Assembly: GCA_903930805.1 (NCBI GenBank)
Contig: CAIYZZ010000376.1
Coordinates: forward strand, 1 to 11,179
Source: an uncultured Rhodocyclaceae bacterium
GTDB taxonomy: Bacteria > Pseudomonadota > Gammaproteobacteria > Burkholderiales > Rhodocyclaceae
Direction of reading: 5' to 3'
Length of the DNA stretch: 11,179 bases
A model generated the notes under the pieces. It was not told where the DNA came from, ran no database searches, and was given only the letters and a program-made list of their open reading frames with translations. Of the stretch, positions 1-7,533 are shown in pieces. Each line of letters begins with the position of its first letter. Position 1 is the stretch's first letter. The translations under genes were made by a program, and so were the position numbers.

Positions 1-392
1 CAATCGCCGTGCCGGGGCTGGCGCTTCCGCTGCATTGCGTCTGCGCACACCTCTCCCTTTTCGGCCGTTCGCGCCGCCACCAGCTCGATGCGCTGGCAAC
101 GCATATCGAAACCAGCGTGCCGCCGGATGCCCCGCTCGTGATCGCCGGTGACTTCAACGACTGGCGCAATCGCGCCCACGAACTGCTGGCGGCGCGACTC
201 GGACTCGCCGAGGTATTTGCCGGGGACGATGCGCGGCCTTCGCGCAGTTTTCCTGCGGCGTTGCCGATCTTCCGTCTCGATCGCATTTATGCGCGTGGCT
301 TGAAGCCGGTGGCATGCACTGTGCATCATGGTCTGCCGTGGTCGGCGATTTCAGACCATGCTGCGCTCTCGGCGCGTTTTTCTTTTTCATGA
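1..392 (+). CDS. Endonuclease/exonuclease/phosphatase family protein, C-terminal part (YbhP-like)
   Basis: This is a gene fragment: the frame is open from the left edge, so the start lies outside the window, and the last 129 residues are present. The visible part carries two hallmarks of the metal-dependent DNase I-like (EEP) phosphoesterase fold. These are the strand motif VIAGDFNDW and a terminal SDHAAL, whose Asp-His normally forms the catalytic pair. The stop TGA at 390-392 overlaps the ATG of the cardiolipin synthase gene (ATGA, 389-392), so the two are probably translated together. In E. coli the equivalent pair is ybhP-ybhO (clsB), a family-level parallel that suggests a phospholipid-related role. 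The substrate cannot be read from the sequence. The family assignment is secure; the YbhP identity is inferred from context. Confidence 0.85.
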   Translation, partial: IAVPGLALPLHCVCAHLSLFGRSRRHQLDALATHIETSVPPDAPLVIAGDFNDWRNRAHELLAARLGLAEVFAGDDARPSRSFPAALPIFRLDRIYARGLKPVACTVHHGLPWSAISDHAALSARFSFS

Positions 393-1558
393 CCGCCGAT
401 TTTCTGTCCGGTAACAAGATCGAACTGTTGGAATCTGGCGGACAGTTTTTTCCCGCGCTGATCGCAGCCATCAACGCTGCAGCGTGCGAAGTTCATCTCG
501 AAACCTATATCTTTGCCGATGACGTGGCCGGTCGCGCGGTGGTCACCGCGCTGGCGGCTGCGGCGCAACGCGGCGTTGCCGTGCGGGTGCTCGTCGATGG
601 TTTTGGGGCGCGCGAATTTGTGCCTGGCTTGGGACAGGTATTGATCGCGGCTGGCGCAAGCGTCGAGGTTTACCGTGCCGAACTGCCGCAGCTCAAATTA
701 CGGCGTCACCGGCTACGCCGGCTGCATCGCAAGCTCGCCGTCATCGACGGCCGCATCGCTTTTGTCGGCGGCATCAACATCATCGACGATGCTGATACCC
801 CTGATCTGGGGCCGCGCTTCGACTATGCTGTGCGTATTGCCGGACCGCTGGTGACACAAATCCACGCCAGTGTGCGGCACTTGTGGCGTCTGGTGGGCTG
901 GGCGAAGCTGCAACACCGGCCACCGGGGAGTCCTGTCACCCCGCGCGCGCAAGACGCTCCGGCCGGCACGATGACCGCTGGTTTTCTGATACGCGACAAC
1001 CTGCGTCACCGCCGCGACATCGAGGATGCTTACCTCACCGCCATCGCGAATTCCAAAAATGACATCGTGCTGGCCAGTGCCTATTTTTTGCCCGGCCGGC
1101 GGTTTCGCCGCGCCCTGCTCGGTGCGGCGGCGCGTGGCGTGCGCGTCACCGTCCTGTTGCAGGGGCAGGTGGAATACGCCTTGCTGCATTACGCCACTCA
1201 GGCGCTCTATCGCGTGCTGCTGGCCGGCGGCATACGTATCTTCGAATACCACGCCGGTTTTCTGCACGCCAAGGTGGGGGTGATCGATGGGCAATGGGCG
1301 ACGGTAGGCTCGTCGAACATCGACCCCTTCAGCCTGCTGCTGGCGCGTGAGGCGAATGTGGTGGTACAGGATGCCGGTTTTGCCGCTGAACTTTCCGCCA
1401 GCCTGCAGCGCGCCATCGACGGTGGTGCCCGTGAAATCGTCCATGCCGAACTTGCGCGCAGCTCGCTACCGGTACGCGCCATGCGCTGGCTGGCTTACTA
1501 CATGGTGCGCCTGCTGGTGGGTTTCACGCGCTACGGCGGCAGCGACTACCGCGAGTAG
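389..1558 (+). CDS. clsB: Cardiolipin synthase B (phospholipase D superfamily)
   Basis: This 389-residue protein is a phosphatidyltransferase of the phospholipase D superfamily that makes cardiolipin at the inner membrane. It has two HKD catalytic motifs. The first is HRKLAVID (H113, K115, D120) followed by GGIN at 127-130. The second is HAKVGVID (H293, K295, D300) followed by GSSN at 307-310. There is no N-terminal pair of membrane segments, which fits the ClsB/YbhO type rather than ClsA. A basic stretch (about residues 103-114) and a hydrophobic C-terminus could touch the membrane. I chose the ATG at 389 because it overlaps the stop of the upstream phosphoesterase gene. An in-frame ATG at 314 would add 25 residues that lie entirely inside that gene. 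The 3' end overlaps the convergent CoA-binding gene by 13 bases. Confidence 0.93.
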   Translation: MTADFLSGNKIELLESGGQFFPALIAAINAAACEVHLETYIFADDVAGRAVVTALAAAAQRGVAVRVLVDGFGAREFVPGLGQVLIAAGASVEVYRAELPQLKLRRHRLRRLHRKLAVIDGRIAFVGGINIIDDADTPDLGPRFDYAVRIAGPLVTQIHASVRHLWRLVGWAKLQHRPPGSPVTPRAQDAPAGTMTAGFLIRDNLRHRRDIEDAYLTAIANSKNDIVLASAYFLPGRRFRRALLGAAARGVRVTVLLQGQVEYALLHYATQALYRVLLAGGIRIFEYHAGFLHAKVGVIDGQWATVGSSNIDPFSLLLAREANVVVQDAGFAAELSASLQRAIDGGAREIVHAELARSSLPVRAMRWLAYYMVRLLVGFTRYGGSDYRE

Positions 1559-1959
1559 AGCCGCGCGTATTCGATTTTCGGGCAGCGATCCATCACCACA
1601 TCGAGGCCGGCGGCAACCGCCTGCTGCGCCGCTGACTCGTGAATGATGCCCAGCTGCAGCCAGAGCGATTTGGCACCGATGGCAATGGCCTCCGCAGCGA
1701 TCGGTGGCACGTCGGCGGCTTTGCGGAACACGTCGACCATGTCCACTTTTACCGGGATTCCCGTCAGACTGGCATAGCAACGCTGGCCGAGAATTTCGCT
1801 CTCCTGCGGATTGACCGGAATCACCGTGAAGCCATGCGCCATCAGGTAACGTGCAACGACATTGCTCGGGCGGTCTTCGCGTGCGGACAGGCCGACCATG
1901 GCGATGACGCGGTGGGTTTCGAGTATCCGGCGCAGGCCGGTATCGTCAGTGACGATCAT
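1546..1959 (-). CDS. CoA-binding domain protein (YccU family)
   Basis: This 137-residue protein is a single Rossmann-type CoA_binding domain, like E. coli YccU and related to the nucleotide-binding half of succinyl-CoA synthetase. Visible family motifs are VGLSAREDRPSNVV (residues 22-35), VIPVNP (46-51), VDMVDVFR (72-79), WLQLGIIH (100-107) and the C-terminal VVMDRCPKIEY. The likely ligand is CoA or a related nucleotide; no enzymatic activity is established for the family. The ATG at 1959 shares its A with the TGA of gluQ (TGATG), so translation is probably coupled to gluQ. A longer in-frame reading from 2100 would add 47 residues inside gluQ and is not supported. The gene meets clsB tail-to-tail with a 13-base overlap. 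Confidence 0.9.
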   Translation of the reverse strand: MIVTDDTGLRRILETHRVIAMVGLSAREDRPSNVVARYLMAHGFTVIPVNPQESEILGQRCYASLTGIPVKVDMVDVFRKAADVPPIAAEAIAIGAKSLWLQLGIIHESAAQQAVAAGLDVVMDRCPKIEYARLYSR

Positions 1960-2930
1960 CAAACAATTTCCTGGACGGGTTGGCTGGGATGGCGCGGCAC
2001 CTGATTCAGATTCCAGTGGGCCCGCGCCCAGGCCCAAAAGTCGGCGCAGCCTCTGCGGGCCGCTTCCGGCCTGACGGCCTCCCTGCTGGCAGGACGGCAA
2101 TCTGGGCGGCGTAATTCATCGGGCGGATTCTGGCCGAGAAAACGCGCCGCCGCAAACAGCGCGGGCATTGGGTTGCGTGCATCGACCGGTGCAGCGCGGG
2201 TTTGCTTCGACAGTTTTTCACCGGCGGCATCGACAGCGACCGGCAGGTGCGCATAGGCGGGTGTCGGCAGCCCGAGCAGGCCTTGCAGGTAAATCTGGCG
2301 CGGTGTCGAATGGATCAGGTCGGCGCCGCGCACCACGTGGTCGATGCCCTGGTCGGCATCATCGATGACGACGGCGAGTTGGTAGGCAAACAAACCATCG
2401 GCGCGCAGCAGCACGCAGTCGCCCACATCGCGCGGCAAGTTCTGTTGTTGGCGACCTTGCAGGATGTCATCGAATCCGGTGTCGCCCTCCAGACGCAAAC
2501 GCCATGCGCGCGCAGCCCGTCCCGGCGCCAGACCTGTGCGACAGGTGCCGGGGTAAACCGGCGCACCGTCGACCCCGGCCGGTGCGCCGGCCAGTTCGCT
2601 GCGCGTGCAGCCGCAGGGATACACCACTCCTGTGGCCCTCAGTTGTTCGAACACTGCCCGGTAGTGCTCGTCACGCGTGCTTTGGTACATCACCGTACCG
2701 TCCCACTCGAAGCCAAAAGCTTCCAGCGTGACAAGAATTGCGCTGGCGTGTTCAGGACGGCAACGCGGCTGATCGACATCTTCCATGCGCACCAGCCAGC
2801 GTCCGCCGCGCGATCGCGCTTCGAGAAAGCTGCCGAGCGCGGCAACCAGCGAGCCGAAATGCAGCGGCCCCGTGGGTGAAGGCGCGAAGCGTCCGCAGGG
2901 CTGGCGGGAGGGGGGTGAAGAGGGTGTCAT
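1959..2930 (-). CDS. gluQ: Glutamyl-queuosine tRNA(Asp) synthetase
   Basis: This 323-residue class I synthetase paralogue activates glutamate and attaches it to the queuosine at the wobble position of tRNA(Asp). It resembles the catalytic half of GluRS and lacks the anticodon-binding domain, which explains its short length (E. coli GluQRS is about 300 residues). The N-terminus [15 protein letters not shown] (13-27) holds the HIGH-type signature as HFGS, and KLSKQ (239-243) is the KMSKS equivalent. Zinc ligands appear as C106, C108, Y126 and C130. The C108-Y126 loop is about six residues longer than I recall for E. coli, and a perfect DNA inverted repeat lies in it. The ATG at 2930 is the only sensible start, because the conserved core begins 12 residues later. 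No Shine-Dalgarno sequence is evident before it. The gene is followed by the CoA-binding gene. Confidence 0.95.
   Translation of the reverse strand: MTPSSPPSRQPCGRFAPSPTGPLHFGSLVAALGSFLEARSRGGRWLVRMEDVDQPRCRPEHASAILVTLEAFGFEWDGTVMYQSTRDEHYRAVFEQLRATGVVYPCGCTRSELAGAPAGVDGAPVYPGTCRTGLAPGRAARAWRLRLEGDTGFDDILQGRQQQNLPRDVGDCVLLRADGLFAYQLAVVIDDADQGIDHVVRGADLIHSTPRQIYLQGLLGLPTPAYAHLPVAVDAAGEKLSKQTRAAPVDARNPMPALFAAARFLGQNPPDELRRPDCRPASREAVRPEAARRGCADFWAWARAHWNLNQVPRHPSQPVQEIV
2558..2590. repeat. 10-bp perfect inverted repeat inside gluQ
   Basis: The arms CCGGCGCACC (2558-2567) and GGTGCGCCGG (2581-2590) are exact reverse complements around a 13-base spacer. In protein terms this is the Gly/Ala/Pro-rich stretch between zinc ligands C108 and Y126 of GluQRS. 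A shorter hairpin (CCTGT-GCG-ACAGG, 2533-2545) lies next to it. It may form a strong mRNA hairpin, or it may simply reflect GC-rich coding of repeated Gly-Ala-Pro. Confidence 0.6.
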
Positions 2931-3007
2931 TGGCTACATTGATATCACGAATGCCCGGATGTGAGCCAAGCAGGTAGCATTGGCGACCTTTTTACCAACG
3001 CAACCAC

Positions 3008-3011
3008 GGAG
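3008..3011 (+). promoter_or_regulatory. Ribosome-binding site of the thioredoxin gene
   Basis: GGAG at 3008-3011 sits six bases before the ATG at 3018. This decides the start in favour of 3018 over the in-frame GTG at 2961, which would add a poorly conserved 19-residue leader. No convincing -35/-10 pair was found in the 87-base gap that this gene shares with divergent gluQ. Confidence 0.65.
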
Positions 3012-3017
3012 CGCTGC

Positions 3018-3386
3018 ATGGCCACCATTACCCTCACTGCCGACAACTTCAAGGAAACCATCTCAGGGCACGACATCGTCATCGTCGATTTCTGGGCGGA
3101 ATGGTGCGGCCCTTGCCGCTCTTTCGCGCCCGCCTTCGAGGCGGCCTCGGAGAAATATCCCGACATCGCCTTCGCCAAGGTTAATACCGAGGTGGAGCAG
3201 GAGATGGCCGGCGGCTTCAATATCCGCTCGATCCCGACGCTGATGGTATTTCGCGAGCAGGTCATCCTGTACGCGGAAGCCGGTGCGTTGTCGGCCGCCG
3301 CGCTCGATCAACTGATCGAGCAGGTGCGCTCGCTCGACATGGAGAAAGTCCGTGCCGAGATCGCTGCCAGCGACGCTGCTGAGTAG
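3018..3386 (+). CDS. Thioredoxin family protein
   Basis: This 122-residue cytoplasmic dithiol-disulfide oxidoreductase has the classic thioredoxin layout. The strand IVIVDFWAEWCGPC carries the redox pair C30 and C33, a partially conserved middle (FAKVNTEVEQEMAGGFNIR) follows, and SIPT holds the cis-proline P73. No signal peptide or membrane segment is present. Canonical thioredoxin has about 108 residues. This one adds a 12-15 residue Ala/Glu-rich charged helix-like tail after the usual last helix. It lacks the usual glycine-rich end of strand 4 (here FREQVILYAEAGA where TrxA has FKNGEVAATKVGA), so it is probably a paralogue rather than the main TrxA. It is divergent from gluQ, and its stop lies nine bases from the convergent end of the PfkB kinase gene. 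Confidence 0.9.
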   Translation: MATITLTADNFKETISGHDIVIVDFWAEWCGPCRSFAPAFEAASEKYPDIAFAKVNTEVEQEMAGGFNIRSIPTLMVFREQVILYAEAGALSAAALDQLIEQVRSLDMEKVRAEIAASDAAE

Positions 3387-3395
3387 TTCAAGCGT

Positions 3396-4331
3396 TCAGT
3401 CCAGACTCTCGCCGCACGCTGCCGCAAACTGGGCGGCGATGTCGGCGCGCGTCGGCTTGTGGTTTTGCCCACCGCGATGGGCGATCTTGATGCTGCCCAT
3501 CAGACCCGCGAGGCGCCCCGTCTTCTGCCAGTCCCAGCCGCGTGTGATGCCATAGAGCAGGCCGGCTCGGTAGGCATCGCCGCAGCCGGTCGGGTCGACC
3601 AACTGTGAAGGAGCGACTGCCGGAATGTCGATCCTGGTGTTGTTGGCATAAATGTGTGAGCCGCTGCCGCCGAGCGTAACCACCAGCGCACGCACTTCGC
3701 GCGCCAGCTCTTCGAGGCCCTTGCCGGTGCGCTCGGTGAGCAGCTTGGCTTCGTAGTCGTTGACCGTACAGTAGTCGGCCAGCTTGATGAAATCGAGCAG
3801 TTCCTCACCATTGAACATCGGCAGGCCTTGGCCCGGGTCGAAGATGAAGGGGATGCCGAGTGCATGAAATTCGCGCGCATGCTGCAACATGCCGTCGCGG
3901 CCATCGGGTGAAATGATGCCCAGTTTGACGTCGCTCGCGTCGGCGATGTGGTTCTCGTGCGAGAAATTCATCGCGCCCGGATGGAAAGCGGTGATCTGGT
4001 TGTCGTCGATATCGGTGGTAATGAAGGCCTGGGCCGTGAAGCTGTCGGGAATCTCGCGCACATGCTGCACCGGCAGGCCGAGTTGCTTGAGGCGTGCCTT
4101 GTAGGGCGCATAGTCATCGCCGACGGCTGCCATGATGAGCGGTAATCCACCCAGCAGGCGCAGGCTGTAGGCGATGTTGCCGGCACAGCCACCGTATTCG
4201 CGCCGCATGTCCGGGACGAGGAAGGCGACGTTGAGGATGTGGATCTGTTCCGGCAGAATGTGGTTCTTGAAGCGATCGTTGAACACCATGATGGTGTCGT
4301 AGGCAAGCGAACCGCAGATAAGAGTATTCAT
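3396..4331 (-). CDS. PfkB-family carbohydrate/nucleoside kinase (adenosine kinase-like)
   Basis: This 311-residue ribokinase/PfkB-fold ATP-dependent kinase has three recognisable signatures. YGGCAGNIA (46-54) is the N-terminal glycine-rich substrate site. NDYEAKLL (191-198) corresponds to the conserved N-E motif for Mg-ATP. DPTGCGDAYRAGL (246-258) is PfkB signature 2, with catalytic base D252 and the anion-hole glycines. The spacing resembles bacterial proteins labelled adenosine kinase or sugar kinase, but the substrate (adenosine, ribose or other) cannot be decided. It is the last gene of the minus-strand cluster, 15 bases after the DUF3426 gene. GAG and GGA sequences in that gap provide only a weak ribosome-binding site. 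Confidence 0.9.
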   Translation of the reverse strand: MNTLICGSLAYDTIMVFNDRFKNHILPEQIHILNVAFLVPDMRREYGGCAGNIAYSLRLLGGLPLIMAAVGDDYAPYKARLKQLGLPVQHVREIPDSFTAQAFITTDIDDNQITAFHPGAMNFSHENHIADASDVKLGIISPDGRDGMLQHAREFHALGIPFIFDPGQGLPMFNGEELLDFIKLADYCTVNDYEAKLLTERTGKGLEELAREVRALVVTLGGSGSHIYANNTRIDIPAVAPSQLVDPTGCGDAYRAGLLYGITRGWDWQKTGRLAGLMGSIKIAHRGGQNHKPTRADIAAQFAAACGESLD

Positions 4332-4346
4332 GGCTTGAGTTCCGGG

Positions 4347-5177
4347 TCAGGGATAGAAAAGATAAAGGCGGTAGCCGATGGCCGGCACGCCGCGCGCTTC
4401 GAACGTGAGTTTCACGGCGAGTTCGCCACGGGCGGCAAAACCGGCAGCGGGCGTCTGGCCTGCCGGCAGGTAATCGGCCGGCGCCAGCACCTTGCGCAGC
4501 AGCGCATTGTCCTGCATGTCGGTTAACGCGAGTTCGAGGTGGGGATAATCCTGATCGAAGGGCGCGCGGTTCTTCAAGGTGGCGGTGAACAGCAGGCGGT
4601 CATCGTTGGCCGGGGCCAGATCGGAGCTGTCGATGCCGAGTAATTCCGGCTTGCGCGGACGCGGCAGCACGCAACCCACCCAATCGCAGCCAGCGACCAG
4701 TGCCGGTCGTAACTCGGGCGAGAGCACGGCAAGTTCGACGCGAAAGATGAAAAGGAGTTGGGCCGCCGCGAGCATGAGCAGGATTGAAATGCCGAAAACC
4801 CATGGCCAACGACGCGGTGGGGGCAGTTCTTCGACCTCTTCCCAGGTTTCTTCGGCCGGGCCTTCGTCAATTGACTCTTCTGGTTCGACAGCAGCAGGCT
4901 CGACTTCCTCCACGGTTGCCTCCGTAACCGCGGCTGCCCCCGTGTCGACCTCCTCAACGCTTGGCGGCATCTCGGATTCAGCAATGACTACAGGCTCCGG
5001 GATGGTTTCAGGAACTTCTATGGTGGCAGTGGTCGCCGCGAGAATTTCATCGGTCAGGCTGTCGAGCGCATTGAACACATCGCGACAAGTGCCGCAACGC
5101 ACCTGGCCGTTACGCGCTTTCAACTGCTCCGGCAGCACCCGGAAGGCGGTCTGGCAGTGGGGGCAGCGCGTCAGCAT
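4347..5177 (-). CDS. Zinc-ribbon (MJ0042-type) DUF3426 membrane protein
   Basis: This 276-residue protein has three parts. An N-terminal zinc ribbon is formed by CPHC (C5, C8) and CGTC (C28, C31). A long Glu/Pro/Val-rich acidic linker (about 52-119) follows. One hydrophobic membrane segment (about 124-145, WPWVFGISILLMLAAAQLLF) then leads into a C-terminal DUF3426 domain of about 130 residues. The positive residues before the helix (PPPRRW) suggest that the zinc ribbon is cytoplasmic and DUF3426 periplasmic. The function is unknown; the family recurs in Betaproteobacteria next to prmA. Its ATG lies within the last codons of prmA, and ATGCTGA (5171-5177) is shared by both genes, which points to translational coupling. 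Confidence 0.88.
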   Translation of the reverse strand: MLTRCPHCQTAFRVLPEQLKARNGQVRCGTCRDVFNALDSLTDEILAATTATIEVPETIPEPVVIAESEMPPSVEEVDTGAAAVTEATVEEVEPAAVEPEESIDEGPAEETWEEVEELPPPRRWPWVFGISILLMLAAAQLLFIFRVELAVLSPELRPALVAGCDWVGCVLPRPRKPELLGIDSSDLAPANDDRLLFTATLKNRAPFDQDYPHLELALTDMQDNALLRKVLAPADYLPAGQTPAAGFAARGELAVKLTFEARGVPAIGYRLYLFYP

Positions 5178-6073
5178 GCGCCGAGTCTACCTTTTGTTCC
5201 TTCGAGTCGCACCCAGCCTTCATGTACCGCGCCTACTGTGAGCGGCAGATAGGGCGCATAGGCAGCGATGACTTGTGCGGACTGTGACTCCAGCACGCCG
5301 GAGAGTGCCAGTCGCCCACCGGGCCTGAGCCGCGAAGTCAGCAGCGGGGCCAGCAGCATGAGCGGGTTGGTGAGAATATTAGCAACCACGCGGTCAAAGG
5401 TTTCGGCGAGTACGTCCCCCGAATGGGCGAGACGTATTTTCACGTGGTTGCGCGCGGCGTTGTCGGTAGCAGCGGTAAGCGCGGCCTTGTCGATGTCGAT
5501 GCCCAGCACATTTTCTCCACCAAGTTTCAGCGCCGCAATGCCCAGAATGCCGGAACCGCAGCCGTAATCGAGCAGCGACAGACCCGGCCTAATTTCACGT
5601 TCCACCCACTCGAGACACAAGCGCGTGGTCGGATGACTGCCGGTGCCGAAAGCGAGGCCCGGGTCAAGTTCAAGGTTGATCGCCGTCGGGTCGGGCGCCG
5701 TGTGCCACGAGGGCACGATCCACAGCCGGTCGGAGATGCGGATCGGGTCGAACTGCGACTGGGTTAAGCGTACCCAGTCCTGTTCGGCCACCTCATCCAG
5801 AGTGATTGCCGGAAGATTGTCGATGCCTGCTGCGGCCGCTGCGTCGGCAATCTGCCCCATAAGATTGTCGCCAGGTTCGAACAGTGCGATGACTCGGCTG
5901 TCGTCCCACAGGGGCGTCGTAGGAGATCCCGGCTCGCCAAACTGTGGCGTTTCATTTTCCGTGCCGGCCAGCGCATCCTCGACGCTGACCGAAATTGCGC
6001 CCGCTGCTATGAGCGCGTCAGAGAGCGCATCGGCATGGGCGGCATCGGTTTCGAGCGCGACCGACACCCACAT
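5171..6073 (-). CDS. prmA: Ribosomal protein L11 methyltransferase
   Basis: This 300-residue SAM-dependent methyltransferase trimethylates amino groups of ribosomal protein L11. The N-terminal L11-recognition domain is followed by the conserved GTGSHPTT (143-150). The SAM-binding loop is DYGCGSGILGI (169-179), the acidic ribose-binding motif is GIDIDKAAL (191-199), and NILTNPL (232-238) is the NPPY-like catalytic motif, with the usual P-L ending. I chose the ATG at 6073 because MWVSVALETD matches the family N-terminus. An upstream in-frame ATG at 6130 would read through the intergenic repeat. The only SD-like sequence is a G-run (6082-6087) that belongs to that repeat. The gene overlaps the DUF3426 gene downstream by seven bases and follows accC. 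Confidence 0.95.
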   Translation of the reverse strand: MWVSVALETDAAHADALSDALIAAGAISVSVEDALAGTENETPQFGEPGSPTTPLWDDSRVIALFEPGDNLMGQIADAAAAAGIDNLPAITLDEVAEQDWVRLTQSQFDPIRISDRLWIVPSWHTAPDPTAINLELDPGLAFGTGSHPTTRLCLEWVEREIRPGLSLLDYGCGSGILGIAALKLGGENVLGIDIDKAALTAATDNAARNHVKIRLAHSGDVLAETFDRVVANILTNPLMLLAPLLTSRLRPGGRLALSGVLESQSAQVIAAYAPYLPLTVGAVHEGWVRLEGTKGRLGAC

Positions 6074-6079
6074 TAAAAT

Positions 6080-6160
6080 TGCCCCCCACGCTCGCAACCC
6101 CGGCTCGCTGCCCCCCACAAGGGGGCGCATGCTTTCTCGGGACGGCCCGTCGAAAGCATG
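6080..6160. repeat. Composite two-hairpin repeat between accC and prmA
   Basis: The 92-base accC-prmA gap is almost filled by structured sequence. Hairpin A has perfect 9-bp arms CATGCTTTC (6128-6136) and GAAAGCATG (6152-6160), with an inner CGGG/CCCG stem (6138-6141/6146-6149). Hairpin B is GCCCCC-CACAA-GGGGGC (6110-6126). A 10-bp direct repeat TGCCCCCCAC occurs at 6080-6089 and 6109-6118, each copy next to GCTCGC (6090-6095 and 6103-6108). The mix of stem-loops and direct repeats resembles REP-type intergenic elements. It could stabilise the accBC transcript or attenuate transcription into prmA. There is no U-run after either hairpin in the direction of transcription, so it is not a textbook terminator. 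Confidence 0.65.
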
Positions 6161-6165
6161 TCGAT

Positions 6166-7533
6166 TTATTTCCGGTTCGCTTCCTCGCGCGCGGCGAGTT
6201 TTTCTTCAAGGTAATGGATGCTCGTGCCGCCCTGCATGAAGCGTTCGTCGAGCATCAGATCCTGGTGCAGCGGGATGTTCGTCTTGATGCCGTCGACCAT
6301 CATTTCCGACAGGGCGATGCGCATGCGCCGTATGGCTTGCTCGCGCGTATCGCCGTAGGCGATCACCTTGCCGATCATCGAATCGTAATGTGAAGGCACG
6401 GTATAGCCGGAGTAGGCGTGCGAATCGACGCGGATGCCGGGCCCTCCCGGCGGGTGCCAATTTGTGATTTTGCCGGGAGATGGCGTGAACTTGAAGGGAT
6501 CTTCGGCGTTTATGCGGCATTCGATGGCGTGACCGCGCATTTCGATGTCGCGCTGGCGGAACCAGAGTTTCTCACCGGCAGCAATGCGAATCTGCGCTTG
6601 CACGATGTCGATGCCGGTGGTCAGTTCGGTCACCGGATGCTCTACCTGCACGCGCGTGTTCATCTCGATAAAGTAGAATTCGTTGTTTTCGTACAGGAAT
6701 TCAAAGGTGCCGGCACCGCGGTAACCGATCTTGCGGCAGGCTTCGGCGCAGCGGTCGCCGATGCGTGTGATGGCGCGTCGATTTACCTCGGGAGCCGGTG
6801 CTTCTTCGATAACCTTCTGGTGGCGTCGCTGCATCGAGCAATCGCGCTCACCCAGCCAGACAGCGTTCTTGTAGCTGTCGGCAAGGATCTGAATTTCGAT
6901 ATGGCGCGGGTTTTCAAGAAACTTTTCCATGTAAACCACGGGGTTGCCGAAAGCCGCACCTGCTTCTGTGCGCGTCATGTTAACCGCGTTGATCAGCGCA
7001 GCTTCGGTGTGCACCACGCGCATGCCGCGCCCACCACCACCACCGGCAGCCTTGATGATGACCGGATAGCCGACCGCGCGCGCAATTTTCACGATCTCCT
7101 TTGGGTCTTCTGGCAACGCACCTTCAGAGCCGGGGACGCAGGGTACCCCGGCGACCTTCATCGCATCTTTTGCAGAGACCTTGTCGCCCATCAGGCGAAT
7201 GGTTTCAGGGCGCGGGCCAATGAAGACGAAGCCGGATTTCTCGACGCGTTCGCCGAAGTCGGCATTCTCCGAGAGAAAACCGTAGCCAGGATGGATCGCC
7301 TCGGCGTCGGTCACTTCCGCCGCCGAAATGATGGCAGGGATGTTGAGATAGCTCTGGGAGGACGGCGCTGGCCCGATGCAGACCGACTCGTCGGCCAGTT
7401 TGACGTATTTGGCCTCGGCATCGGCGACCGAGTGCACAGCGACGGTGCGGATGCCCATTTCGCGGCAGGCACGCAGAATCCTTAGCGCGATCTCGCCGCG
7501 ATTGGCGATCAGGATTTTCCCAAACATTGCCAT
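6166..7533 (-). CDS. accC: Acetyl-CoA carboxylase, biotin carboxylase subunit
   Basis: This 455-residue ATP-grasp enzyme carboxylates the biotin on AccB using bicarbonate and ATP, the first half-reaction of malonyl-CoA synthesis for fatty acids. The N-terminus [14 protein letters not shown] is diagnostic. Other motifs are [10 protein letters not shown] (81-90), the ATP-binding loop GGGGGRGM (164-171), [11 protein letters not shown] (236-246) and [14 protein letters not shown] (290-303). Key residues K118, K161, H238, E290, R294 and R340 sit two positions later than I recall for the E. coli enzyme. That offset fits the two extra N-terminal residues. The ATG at 7533 overlaps the accB stop as TGATG; a second in-frame ATG at 7527 is the start used by most homologues, and I cannot separate the two. 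Length and motifs are complete. Confidence 0.97.
   Translation of the reverse strand: MAMFGKILIANRGEIALRILRACREMGIRTVAVHSVADAEAKYVKLADESVCIGPAPSSQSYLNIPAIISAAEVTDAEAIHPGYGFLSENADFGERVEKSGFVFIGPRPETIRLMGDKVSAKDAMKVAGVPCVPGSEGALPEDPKEIVKIARAVGYPVIIKAAGGGGGRGMRVVHTEAALINAVNMTRTEAGAAFGNPVVYMEKFLENPRHIEIQILADSYKNAVWLGERDCSMQRRHQKVIEEAPAPEVNRRAITRIGDRCAEACRKIGYRGAGTFEFLYENNEFYFIEMNTRVQVEHPVTELTTGIDIVQAQIRIAAGEKLWFRQRDIEMRGHAIECRINAEDPFKFTPSPGKITNWHPPGGPGIRVDSHAYSGYTVPSHYDSMIGKVIAYGDTREQAIRRMRIALSEMMVDGIKTNIPLHQDLMLDERFMQGGTSIHYLEEKLAAREEANRK

Noticed and set aside
2202..2879. 225-codon frame antisense to gluQ
   Set aside because: It is fully covered by gluQ, has no domain motifs, and its composition is typical of a shadow frame.
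2961..3017. GTG start at 2961 for the thioredoxin
   Set aside because: The 19 added residues do not resemble a thioredoxin N-terminus or a signal peptide, and GGAG supports the ATG at 3018.
2931..3017. Promoters in the gluQ-thioredoxin divergent gap (TTGATA at 2939, TAGCAT at 2975, TATCAA on the minus strand)
   Set aside because: No pair of hexamers has acceptable match and spacing on either strand, so no specific promoter is claimed.
4579..5241. Serine-rich 220-codon frame opposite the DUF3426 gene
   Set aside because: The Ser/Thr repeats are the antisense image of the acidic Glu-rich linker, so it is not an independent gene.
6418..7485. Long 355-codon open frame antisense to accC
   Set aside because: It lies wholly opposite a complete, motif-rich accC. 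Long antisense frames are expected from codon bias in GC-rich genes, and the translation shows no recognisable domain.
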